Shown here: in pieces, positions 26,675-35,067 of the stretch
How the letters are laid out: each line of letters opens with the position of its first letter
Numbering within the stretch: the stretch's first letter is position 1
NCBI GenBank assembly: GCA_035405785.1
Contig: DAONJS010000004.1
Span: 124,001-188,000 of the forward strand
Length of the DNA stretch: 64,000 nt
Direction: 5' to 3'
From: BPGX01 sp035405785
GTDB taxonomy: Bacteria; Bacteroidota; Bacteroidia; B-17B0; Aurantibacillaceae
The notes under the pieces: generated by a model
Seen by the model: only the letters and a program-made list of their open reading frames with translations
Told to the model about the DNA's origin: nothing
Database searches by the model: none
Translations under genes and position numbers: made by a program

Positions 26675-27958
26675 ATGAATAAACCAGAAGTGAAAAAAGA
26701 TAAAAGCATGATTCTCCAAAAAGAGATGATTGCAAAACAATTTCAGGATTTAGCCACTGCAAAAGAAAAAGGCAAAAAAATAGTGTACACTTTTGTGCCA
26801 GGAAATTTATCAGAATTGATTCATGCCTTTGATATGATTCCTGTATACCCAGAAATCAATGCATTACAATCTGGAATGAGAAAAAAATCCGGAAGTTTTA
26901 TCAAAGACGCTGAAAAAATTGGATATTCCGAAGATATTTGTACTTATGTGAAGTGTGATATAGGAATGATGCTAAATGGAAACATTGGTCCTTATGGTGA
27001 AAAAATTCCTCCGCCAGACTTACTTCTTCTTAGCTATACAGGGTGTTTTACATTTATGAAATGGTTTGAAAATCTTGAGAGATTATATCCGGGAGTTCCT
27101 GTAGTAATGATACATACGCCATATCAAGAAGCAGGCAAAATTACTCCGGAGATGGTTGAATATATGGTAAAACAACTTCGTGATGATGTAATTCCTGCAA
27201 TGGAAAAAGTATCAGGAGTAAAATATAATGAAGATAAACTAAAACAAATTCTCAGTTATGCTCGTGAAACTCAGGAACTCATCCATCAGATTTTTGAAAC
27301 CCCTAAGAATATCCCTTCTCCTATTGATGCTTACTTCGCAGGAGTATATTATATTGGCCCAATAAATACTGGTTTTAGAGGAACACCAGAAGCAGTTGAG
27401 TATTACAAATTACTTTTAGAAGAAATAAATGAAAGAATAAAATTAGGATTAGGACCAGTTACACCCGAAGGTGAAATGTCTGAAGAAAAATTTCGTCTGG
27501 TGGTAGAAGGTCCGCCAAACTGGACAAGTTTTAGAGAATTCTGGAAATTGTTTTATGATATGGGAGCAGTCATTGTAGCATCTTCTTATACAAAAGTTGG
27601 TGGCTTATATGATTTAGGGTTTAGACACAATCCGGAAAAACCTCTTGAAAGTTTAGCAGAATATTGTATGAACTGTTATACAAACTTTAATTTACCTCAA
27701 AGAATAGAAATATTAAAAAAATATATTACAGATTTCAAAGCAGATGGCTTTCTTATTCATTCCATAAAAAGTTGTAACTCATTTTCAGCAGGCCAATTAG
27801 GAATGATGAGAAAAATTGAACATGACCTTGGAATACCTGTAGGGTTTATAGAATCAGATTTGGTAGACCCCAGATATTTTTCATATTCAAATATCAAAAA
27901 CAGATTGGAATCATTTTTTCAAATGCTTTCTCAAAGAAAAATGCTGGTAAATCAATAA
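26675..27958 (+). CDS. bcrB: Benzoyl-CoA reductase subunit B (class I)
   Basis: 427 residues (family ~430-440). Second catalytic subunit, of the HgdB/2-hydroxyacyl-CoA dehydratase fold. Typical segments: VYTFVPGNLSELIHAFDMIPVYPEINALQ (split here by the reading limit), the Cys in EDICTYVKCDIGMM, LLLSYTGCFTFMKWFE, VEGPPNWTSFREFWKLFYDMGAVIVAS, CMNCYTNFN, and the C-terminal ESDLVDPRYFSYSNIKNRLESF. The Cys residues at these positions are candidate ligands of the substrate-site [4Fe-4S] cluster shared with BcrC. Confidence 0.92.
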   Translation: MNKPEVKKDKSMILQKEMIAKQFQDLATAKEKGKKIVYTFVPGNLSELIHAFDMIPVYPEINALQSGMRKKSGSFIKDAEKIGYSEDICTYVKCDIGMMLNGNIGPYGEKIPPPDLLLLSYTGCFTFMKWFENLERLYPGVPVVMIHTPYQEAGKITPEMVEYMVKQLRDDVIPAMEKVSGVKYNEDKLKQILSYARETQELIHQIFETPKNIPSPIDAYFAGVYYIGPINTGFRGTPEAVEYYKLLLEEINERIKLGLGPVTPEGEMSEEKFRLVVEGPPNWTSFREFWKLFYDMGAVIVASSYTKVGGLYDLGFRHNPEKPLESLAEYCMNCYTNFNLPQRIEILKKYITDFKADGFLIHSIKSCNSFSAGQLGMMRKIEHDLGIPVGFIESDLVDPRYFSYSNIKNRLESFFQMLSQRKMLVNQ

Positions 27959-27969
27959 ATTAAAAATAT

Positions 27970-29379
27970 ATGAAATACTATTTAGGAATAGATTTAGGTT
28001 CCACTACTTCAAAAGCAGTAATTATTGATGAGAATGAAAAACTCTGTGGCAGAGGAATAACCAATACTAGAGCTAATTACGAAGTAGCCGCTGAAATTGC
28101 TAAACAACAAGCCATTTATAATACAAGATTTACATTACTCAAAGAAAAGTTTTTAAAAAATTTATTACACTCATCAGAGTTTCAAAAATTCTTTAATGAT
28201 TTAGAAAATACTTTTCAGTATATTCAATTTAAAGACAGATGGGATAAATTAAAAATTGAAATGATGAAGCAGGTTTCAACCCTGTTTTTTACTGAAAAAG
28301 AAAAATTAAAAAATATACTACAAAATATCTTAAATGAATTAGATGGTGAGTTAAAACACAAGTACTTCAATGAAAATTTAGGGGCTAAAAACCAGTTTTT
28401 TAGAGATATTGTCAGTGAAGTATATAATCAAAAATTAGAAACAACAGATAAGCAGTATTTTGAACCATTAATGAATTGTTTTGATAAAAGTATAAATTTT
28501 GTAGAAAATGAATATGTAGATTATAATTTTGAAGATGTTTTACTTCAAAGTATTGATATTTTGCAAGACCACTATGAATACCTGCTTTCAAAAGACCTTG
28601 ACGAAATTAATACTGATTTTAGAACTGAACTTGAAATTCTTTCAGGAAACTATAAAGAATGGAAAGAAGATGTTTTGTCTCACATTAAAAATATCTCTAA
28701 TCAAAATATAGTCATTGCAAATATGGTAGGTACTGGTTATGGAAGAGCACTACTTCCATTTCCGCAAGACTGCATAAGATCGGAAATTTTATGTCATGCC
28801 TTTGGCGCTCATTTTATTTTCCCAAATACAAGAACTGTTTTAGATATCGGTGGTCAGGATACTAAAGCCATACAGGTAGATAAATACGGAATGGTTACAA
28901 GTTTTCACATGAACGATAGATGTGCTGCTGGATGTGGAAGGTATTTAGGGTACATTGCTAATGAATTTGGTTTTTCGCTTAATGAATTGGGGCCTATGAC
29001 ACTTCAGGCAAACAGAGAAACAAATATCTGTTCTACTTGTACTGTGTTTGCAGGTGCAGAAGTAAGAGAACTTTTAAATATGGGTGAAAAAAAAGAAGAT
29101 ATTTTAGCAGGGCTTCATAAAGCCATTGTTTCCAGAGCAATGTCTTTAATAGCAAGGTCAGGTGGTGTATTTAATGAATTTACATTTACGGGTGGTGTTG
29201 CCAGAAATCAAGCCATCGTTAAATATGTTTCAGAATTTGTGAGAAAAAATTATGGAGAAGATATTAAAATCAATATCCACACTGATTCTATTTTTATGGG
29301 TTCATTAGGTGGGGCATTATTTGCTAAAAGAAATCTTAATGTATCATTAAACTCTAAACCTGAAAAAATTAAAAATTAA
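27970..29379 (+). CDS. bcrA: Benzoyl-CoA reductase ATPase subunit A (class I)
   Basis: 469 residues. ASKHA-type ATPase that couples ATP hydrolysis to low-potential electron transfer into BcrBC. Phosphate-binding GIDLGSTTSKAV is at 4-15 and the second motif LDIGGQDTKAIQ near 295. The cluster loop is DRCAAGCGRYL with Cys318/Cys322, and a further Cys pair is Cys354/Cys357 (ICSTCTVFAGAE). Like known Thauera/Rhodopseudomonas BcrA/BadF, a helical segment of about 160 residues (~45-235) interrupts the ATPase domain; it is slightly longer here than in the ~437-residue relatives. This places the enzyme with the Thauera-type rather than the shorter activators of dehydratases. Confidence 0.92.
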   Translation: MKYYLGIDLGSTTSKAVIIDENEKLCGRGITNTRANYEVAAEIAKQQAIYNTRFTLLKEKFLKNLLHSSEFQKFFNDLENTFQYIQFKDRWDKLKIEMMKQVSTLFFTEKEKLKNILQNILNELDGELKHKYFNENLGAKNQFFRDIVSEVYNQKLETTDKQYFEPLMNCFDKSINFVENEYVDYNFEDVLLQSIDILQDHYEYLLSKDLDEINTDFRTELEILSGNYKEWKEDVLSHIKNISNQNIVIANMVGTGYGRALLPFPQDCIRSEILCHAFGAHFIFPNTRTVLDIGGQDTKAIQVDKYGMVTSFHMNDRCAAGCGRYLGYIANEFGFSLNELGPMTLQANRETNICSTCTVFAGAEVRELLNMGEKKEDILAGLHKAIVSRAMSLIARSGGVFNEFTFTGGVARNQAIVKYVSEFVRKNYGEDIKINIHTDSIFMGSLGGALFAKRNLNVSLNSKPEKIKN

Positions 29380-29384
29380 AAAAT

Positions 29385-30230
29385 ATGGATTCAATTTACA
29401 CAATTGGCGTAGACATCGGGTCTAGTTATATTAAGGGTGTGCTGTTGCAATATACGGTTGATAATCCGAATTCATCTAAAATAATTAGTAAAAAGATTGA
29501 AAAAATAAGAAAAAGGAATCCTGCTGATGTTGCTAATATTGTATGCAATAGTTTATTAGAAGAATCAAATCTTTCTCAAAAAGATATAAAATATACTGCG
29601 GCTACTGGTGAAGGCGATCAAATGCAAAATAAAACCGGTCACTTTTATAGTATGACTACCCATGCACGAGGTGGAATTTTTTTGTGTCCTGATGCAAAAA
29701 TGATTGTGGATATGGGGGCATTGTATGTTCGTGTGATGAAAGTTGATAGCAGAGGTAAAGTTTTAGATTATCAAATGACAAATCAATGTGCTTCAGGTTC
29801 TGGACAATTTATTGAGAATATTGCAAGATACCTCGGATTAGCAATTGAAGAAGTCGGCGATTTGTCTCTTAAATCTGAACAACCCGAAGAACCATCAGGC
29901 ATTTGCGCAGTGTTGGCTGAAACTGATGTTATCAATTTTGTATCAAGAGGTGTAAGTATTCCAAATATCATCATGGGCATTCATTTATCTATTGCTAATA
30001 GAATTGTTCGTCTTATTACTAAACTGAAACCGGAATATCCTGTTGCACTTGTAGGAGGAATGGCAGAAAATAAAGGAATGGTACATGCTGTTAAAACATT
30101 ATTGAAAACATCTAATCCTGAAAAAGATATTATCGCTCCACCAGACGCTATTTATTCTGGTGCTATTGGTGCTGCTATTTGGGGTGGATATAGATATTTT
30201 AAATTAAAGGAAAAAGAAATTATGATTTAA
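29385..30230 (+). CDS. bcrD: Benzoyl-CoA reductase ATPase subunit D (class I)
   Basis: 281 residues, as in known BcrD/BadG. Forms the electron-activating module with BcrA and bridges a [4Fe-4S] cluster. GVDIGSSYIKGV is at the N-terminus; ATGEGDQMQNKTGHFYSMTTHARGG and VDMGALYVRVMKV replace the usual DIGGQDxK, a BcrD hallmark. Cluster-binding Cys135 (TNQCASGSGQF) and Cys174 (GICAVLAETD) are present. An 80-nt gap with a 15-bp imperfect palindrome (30263-30277) separates it from the next gene, the longest gap inside this operon apart from that before korA. Confidence 0.92.
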   Translation: MDSIYTIGVDIGSSYIKGVLLQYTVDNPNSSKIISKKIEKIRKRNPADVANIVCNSLLEESNLSQKDIKYTAATGEGDQMQNKTGHFYSMTTHARGGIFLCPDAKMIVDMGALYVRVMKVDSRGKVLDYQMTNQCASGSGQFIENIARYLGLAIEEVGDLSLKSEQPEEPSGICAVLAETDVINFVSRGVSIPNIIMGIHLSIANRIVRLITKLKPEYPVALVGGMAENKGMVHAVKTLLKTSNPEKDIIAPPDAIYSGAIGAAIWGGYRYFKLKEKEIMI

Positions 30231-30262
30231 TACTTCATTAATACAAAACAAAATATAAAATA

Positions 30263-30277
30263 ATGATATATTATCAT
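30263..30277. promoter_or_regulatory. Short inverted repeat ATGATA-TAT-TATCAT between bcrD and the ligase gene
   Basis: Six-bp perfect arms with a 3-nt spacer. No -7 element is recognised after it, so it may be an operator, an mRNA processing hairpin, or chance in AT-rich DNA. Confidence 0.3.
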
Positions 30278-30310
30278 ACGATTTTTCGCTCATAATTAAA
30301 CTATTATCAG

Positions 30311-32068
30311 ATGAAAATACTAAATTCAAATCCACTAACTGTAAGAAAATACCTTACTATAAATCATCTGATAAACGATATTTGTGATAAATACAAACAT
30401 CAAACAGTATTCTGTTTTAAAAAAAATGCCACTTACCAATCTATCACTTATTCCACTTTGTATTCTGATATTTTACAAGTTTCTAAATATCTAAAAACAA
30501 TTGGGTTTCACAAGAATGATAAAATGGTCATTTATTCCCCTAATTGCTACGAAATGTTGGTTACAGAATTAGCCGTTATGTATTCTGGAGGAATAGCCGT
30601 GCCTATATTTGCTTACTTTAAAAAAGAAACTGCTAATTATTTAATATCTTTTTGTGATGCCAATTATTTATCAATTTATGGTGAATTTCAATTTTCTCAA
30701 TTATCTGAAGATTTAAATATTAAACAATGTATAATATTTGATAACACTTTTTATCCTAAAACAAAACAATCATTTAATATTATTCATCTTTCAAAGATAC
30801 TTTCACAATCTTATGATGATAGATTAATTACAGATGAATCTTGCAATGAGAATGACATTTGTTTAAATATGTACACATCGGGTACAATGGGCACTCCAAA
30901 ATGTGTTCAACTAACACATAAAAATATTTTATCACAGCAGGATGCTCTTTCTCAGTTATGGAATGTAAATTCTTCAGATAGATTCTTAAGTTATTTACCA
31001 TGGCACCATAGTTTTGGAGGTATATTTGAAATATTTTCAGTGTTATATAATGGTGCTTCATATTGGTTGGAATCCTCTTATGGAAAAGATATTCAAAGTA
31101 TTATTGACAATTGGAAAATAGTTAAACCCACTGTATTTTTTAGTGTCCCTAAAATTCACAAATCTCTTGTAGAACATCTTTATATAGATAAATCATTTGA
31201 AAAAGAACTCTTTCATCCAGAATTTAAGTTTATTTTTACTGCAGCAGCACCATTGCCAATAAATGTTGCTAATGAATATATTCAAAGAAAAATAAAAATT
31301 TTAGAAGGATGGGGATTAACGGAAACATCTCCCTGTTGTACAATTTCTGAATTTGATGGAAAAAAAGAAATTGGTACAGTTGGATTTCCAATTCCTGGAG
31401 TAACATTAGCAATTGATGAGGATGGCGAAATTTTAGTTAAAGGTGATAATGTGATGAAAGGGTATTACAAAAATGAATCAGCAAATAAAGATGTATTTAC
31501 TGCTGATGGCTGGTTTAGAACAGGTGATGTAGGAGAAATTACCCCTGATGGATTAAAAATAATTTCCAGAAAAGACAGAATATTTAAACTTTCAAATGGT
31601 GAAAAGGTCATTCCTTCTGATATAGAAAAACTTCTTGAAAAGAAATGTCATTATGTTGCATGTTCAATAGTGTATGGTAGTGGAAAGGAGTATCCAATAG
31701 CACTTATTTTTCCTAACAGTAAATTTTTTCAAAATCCAATTTATGACAAGACACCTGAAGATGGATGTTTTTGCCCTAGAAATATTAATGAATTAGGTAG
31801 ATGCTTATCAGGTTGTTTAAACGATGTAAATTGTGATATTCATCAAAAATTTTCAAAAATAAAAATAGCTGCAATCATCAATAAAGAATTGTCAATTGAT
31901 GATAATACTCTTACTCCATCATTAAAACCATCTCCAAAAAATATTATTCAAAAATACTTTGACCTTATTTCAAAATTATATTCAAATAAAGTACCTGATG
32001 ATAAAGACATTTATGTAATAATACTTGACCCTTTAATTAAAAATGCAATTAACTATGGCGGAAATTAA
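30311..32068 (+). CDS. AMP-forming acyl-CoA ligase with a Cys-rich insertion
   Basis: 585 residues. Adenylate-forming enzyme of the long-chain acyl-CoA synthetase branch: MYTSGTMGTPKCVQLTHKN (AMP/ATP motif), WGLTETSPCCT, GWFRTGDVGEI, and a C-terminal LTPSLKPSPKNII with the usual acyl-adenylate Lys region. Unusual is a C-terminal insertion with Cys486, Cys488, Cys498, Cys502 and Cys508 (GCFCPRN...GRCLSGCLNDVNC), resembling a metal or FeS site. It could be the benzoate or 4-hydroxybenzoate CoA ligase of the locus, since no other ligase is present, but its branch differs from known BadA/HbaA. It overlaps the next gene. Confidence 0.8.
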   Translation: MKILNSNPLTVRKYLTINHLINDICDKYKHQTVFCFKKNATYQSITYSTLYSDILQVSKYLKTIGFHKNDKMVIYSPNCYEMLVTELAVMYSGGIAVPIFAYFKKETANYLISFCDANYLSIYGEFQFSQLSEDLNIKQCIIFDNTFYPKTKQSFNIIHLSKILSQSYDDRLITDESCNENDICLNMYTSGTMGTPKCVQLTHKNILSQQDALSQLWNVNSSDRFLSYLPWHHSFGGIFEIFSVLYNGASYWLESSYGKDIQSIIDNWKIVKPTVFFSVPKIHKSLVEHLYIDKSFEKELFHPEFKFIFTAAAPLPINVANEYIQRKIKILEGWGLTETSPCCTISEFDGKKEIGTVGFPIPGVTLAIDEDGEILVKGDNVMKGYYKNESANKDVFTADGWFRTGDVGEITPDGLKIISRKDRIFKLSNGEKVIPSDIEKLLEKKCHYVACSIVYGSGKEYPIALIFPNSKFFQNPIYDKTPEDGCFCPRNINELGRCLSGCLNDVNCDIHQKFSKIKIAAIINKELSIDDNTLTPSLKPSPKNIIQKYFDLISKLYSNKVPDDKDIYVIILDPLIKNAINYGGN

Positions 32069-33284
32069 ATCTATATCTGCACTGAAAAATGTGATGAAAA
32101 ATTATTTCAAACGATTAGATACTGCTCCATTAGTAGCGTGGTGTACCAGTGTTGGGCCCGCTGAAATTCTACGCTCATTTGGATTTGAAGTATATTTTCC
32201 GGAAAATCACGGTGCACTCTTAGGTGCTACTAAACAAGCAGAAGAAAAAATAAATTATGCTGTAAAAAAGGGTTATTCTCCTCACATCTGTTCTTATACA
32301 ACGGCAGATATTGGTTCTTATTTATCTGGGCATACCCCTCTTTCAGATCACTATGGTATCAAGGGTATTCCAAAACCTTCATTGATAGTTTATAATACTA
32401 ATCAATGCAGAGAAGTTCAGGACTGGTTCAATTTTTTTGGAGAAGAATTTAATTGCCCTACTATTGGGATTTATCCGCCAAGACATCTTGATGAAATTGG
32501 CAAAGAAGATATTGAGCAAGTAAAAAAACAGTTTTTAAAATTAATTCAATTTTGTGAAAATGTTACAGGTAAAAAATATGATGAAGAAAGTTTTAAAAAT
32601 GTTGTAAAATTAAGTAAAGAAGCCACTCTCTTATGGCAAAAGGTTTTAAAAACTGCTGCTCATTCGCCTTCACCAATTACCTTTTTTGATGGAGTGATAT
32701 TAATGGGACCAATTGTAGTATTAAGAGGCACTGAAGAAGCAAAGAATTTGTATGCTCAAATACTTGAAGAATTAAAATCACATATACAAAACGGGATGTC
32801 AGCAGTGCCAAATGAAAAAATACGAATTTTCTGGGATGGAATGCCACTTTGGGGAAGATTAAGAATGCTCGCTGATTTATTTCGCGATAACAATACAGCC
32901 ATTGTTGCGTCTACTTATTGCAATAGTTGGATATTTGATGAATTTGATGAAAATAATCCTTTAGAATCAACAGCACTTGCTTACACTAAAATTTTTATTA
33001 ATAGAAGTGAAAAAGTAAAAACTCAAATGTTACTCAACTGGGCAAAAGAGTATAATGTAGATGGAATAATTTTTCACGATACAAAAACATGTTTTAATAA
33101 CTCTAACGCAAAATTTGGACTACCTCAAAAAATACAGGAAAAATATCATATCCCAACTTTAATTATTGAAGGTGATTTATGTGATATGAGAATGTTTTCT
33201 GAGGGACAATCTATTACCAAAATAGAAACTTTTTTAGAACAAATTGGTGATATAAAAAAACAACTACATGAACCCGTTAAATAA
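32055..33284 (+). CDS. 2-hydroxyacyl-CoA dehydratase/BcrB-family subunit, unpaired
   Basis: 409 residues from the ATG at 32055 (an in-frame ATG at 32043 is also possible). HgdB/FldC/BcrB fold: TAPLVAWCTSVGPAEILRSFGF, SPHICSYTTADIGSYLSG, RIFWDGMPLWGRLRML, AIVASTYCNSWIF, DTKTCFNNS and EGDLCDMRMFSEGQSITKIETFLEQ. The Cys residues in these motifs are candidate [4Fe-4S] ligands. Known enzymes need two such subunits; only one lies here, so it may form a homodimer or pair with BcrB/BcrC. It overlaps the ligase gene and the downstream fusion gene (17 nt), implying coupled translation with both. Confidence 0.85.
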   Translation: MAEIKSISALKNVMKNYFKRLDTAPLVAWCTSVGPAEILRSFGFEVYFPENHGALLGATKQAEEKINYAVKKGYSPHICSYTTADIGSYLSGHTPLSDHYGIKGIPKPSLIVYNTNQCREVQDWFNFFGEEFNCPTIGIYPPRHLDEIGKEDIEQVKKQFLKLIQFCENVTGKKYDEESFKNVVKLSKEATLLWQKVLKTAAHSPSPITFFDGVILMGPIVVLRGTEEAKNLYAQILEELKSHIQNGMSAVPNEKIRIFWDGMPLWGRLRMLADLFRDNNTAIVASTYCNSWIFDEFDENNPLESTALAYTKIFINRSEKVKTQMLLNWAKEYNVDGIIFHDTKTCFNNSNAKFGLPQKIQEKYHIPTLIIEGDLCDMRMFSEGQSITKIETFLEQIGDIKKQLHEPVK

Positions 33285-35067
33285 TATTCTTATTGTTGGT
33301 GGAGGACCAATTGGATTACTTCTTAGTAACTATTTTTCAAAATCAAATTCAAATATATTTTTGTTAGATACTGATAAAGTAAAGGTAAATTTAATCAAAA
33401 GTGAAGGAATCATAATTGAAAATGGAGATAAAAAAGAAAAAATAATTTTAAAGAATGTTTATTCCTCAATAAGTGAAATTGATTCATCTGCAACTATTGA
33501 CATAGTTATTTTTTCTACAAAATCATACCATACTTTCAATGCTGCAAAACAAATCAAAGAAAAATTTGGAGTTTTACCCGTTGTGAGTGCTCAAAATGGG
33601 ATTGAAACAGAAAACATATTAGCAAGTGTTTTTGGAGAAAGTAATGTATTAAGATTGGTTATCAATTTTGCAGGCAATTTACTTGCTCCCAATGTTGTCA
33701 AACAATCATTTTTTATTCCTCCAAATTATATTGCATCTATTGATGACAGCAAAACTCATATTGCATCTCAGTTTGCTCAAAAATTAACATCAGTACAAAT
33801 TACAACAAAAGAAATTGATTCATTTCAACTTATAAAACAAGTTTGGGAAAAAACTATTTTAAACTCTGCATTAAGTGCTCTTTGTGGAATCACTAAAATG
33901 ACGATGAGTGAAGTAATGAATAATCCTGATTTAGTAGATATTGTTGAGCAAACAATATACGAAGCGGTAGAAGTTGCACAGGCAGAAAAAATTATTTTTG
34001 ACAATGACTTTATTAGAAAGTGTATACGATACTTAAAAAATGCAGGCAACCATTTTCCGTCTCTTGCTATTGATATGATTAATGGGCGAGAAACTGAAAT
34101 TGATTATTTTAATGGTAAAATAATTCAGTATGGTAGAAAACATTACATAAAAACACCAATAAACCAATTATTTTATACTATCGTCAAAGCATCTTCTCTA
34201 AAAAATTTATCAAAAATATCATCTTCAGAAAAGATATTAAAAGTTCAGGAAAACGGTGTTCCAGTTTCAAAACATTTACCTCATTATTTAGGTGTAGATC
34301 TGGGATCATCTTATACAAAATTAGTTGTCATTGACCAGAACAATCGTGTTATATATAAAAATACTTTGAAAACATTTAATAAAGACAAAATATCTATTCA
34401 ACATGTCTTAAATGCTATCCATACAGAATTTAATATAGTGGCAAGTTGTGCAACAGGATATGGAAGAAAATTTTTCCCTCAATCTAATATCACTAAAACA
34501 GAAATTAATTGTGCTGCTAAAGCGGCAAATCTTTATTTGAAAGGTGAAAAATGTATTATAGATATTGGAGGTGAAGATATTAAAGTTATTAAATGTGATA
34601 ACCAAGGTAATGTTGAAAATTTTTATCTCAATGATAAATGTGCTGCAGGAACTGGTTCATTTATAGCAGAAATTGCTGAACGAGTTGGAATTGATATAAT
34701 TGAACTTAACAATCTTGCGAAACATTCAAAATATAACAAACCATTGAATAGTTTTTGCACTGTATTTGCAAAAACAGAAATTATGAACTGGATTTTTGAA
34801 GGTGTTCCAATTCAAGATATTGCAAAAGGTATTTATTTATCAATTGCTTCAAGGGTTAGTAAATTAAGAATTGATACTGGAACTCCTGTGATTTTAGTTG
34901 GAGGATTAGCCGCTTATCATCCATACTTAAAGGAAATTTTAGAACAAACTTTAAACACTAAAATTTTAGTTACAGAACACCCTCAGCATATTGTTGCTAT
35001 AGGTGCCGCAATAATGGCAAAAGAACATAGCCAATATGAAACTAATTTAAAAAATCAAACAGTATGA
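33268..35067 (+). CDS. Fusion of ketopantoate-reductase-like domain with BadF/BcrA-type activator ATPase
   Basis: 599 residues. Residues 1-~310: PanE/ApbA-type dehydrogenase with the NADPH loop LIVGGGPIGLLLSNYF, the 6-phosphogluconate-like C-domain, and QVWEKTILNSALSALCGITKMTMSEVM. Residues ~340-599: complete dehydratase/BCR activator ATPase with GVDLGSSYTKLV, IDIGGEDIKVI, cluster Cys458 (KCAAGTGSF) and Cys497 (FCTVFAKTE), and VILVGGLAAY. The activator half is short and homodimer-type like HgdC, not BcrA. KPR-fold enzymes include D-2-hydroxyacid dehydrogenases. Coupled to the dehydratase subunit upstream and thiolase downstream (4-nt overlap), it may reduce a 2-oxo acid and energise 2-hydroxyacyl-CoA dehydration. 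This architecture is not one I know. Confidence 0.87.
   Translation: MNPLNNILIVGGGPIGLLLSNYFSKSNSNIFLLDTDKVKVNLIKSEGIIIENGDKKEKIILKNVYSSISEIDSSATIDIVIFSTKSYHTFNAAKQIKEKFGVLPVVSAQNGIETENILASVFGESNVLRLVINFAGNLLAPNVVKQSFFIPPNYIASIDDSKTHIASQFAQKLTSVQITTKEIDSFQLIKQVWEKTILNSALSALCGITKMTMSEVMNNPDLVDIVEQTIYEAVEVAQAEKIIFDNDFIRKCIRYLKNAGNHFPSLAIDMINGRETEIDYFNGKIIQYGRKHYIKTPINQLFYTIVKASSLKNLSKISSSEKILKVQENGVPVSKHLPHYLGVDLGSSYTKLVVIDQNNRVIYKNTLKTFNKDKISIQHVLNAIHTEFNIVASCATGYGRKFFPQSNITKTEINCAAKAANLYLKGEKCIIDIGGEDIKVIKCDNQGNVENFYLNDKCAAGTGSFIAEIAERVGIDIIELNNLAKHSKYNKPLNSFCTVFAKTEIMNWIFEGVPIQDIAKGIYLSIASRVSKLRIDTGTPVILVGGLAAYHPYLKEILEQTLNTKILVTEHPQHIVAIGAAIMAKEHSQYETNLKNQTV

Noticed and set aside
25479..30230. 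2-hydroxyglutaryl-CoA dehydratase as the identity of the four-gene block
   Set aside because: Four-subunit CBAD order, the long helical insertion in BcrA, VDMGALYVRVM in BcrD and the adjacent dch/had/oah genes all indicate benzoyl-CoA reductase.
30263..30277. FNR-type site upstream of the ligase gene
   Set aside because: Half-sites TGA and TCA are 7 nt apart, not 6, and no -7 element follows; kept only as a short inverted repeat.
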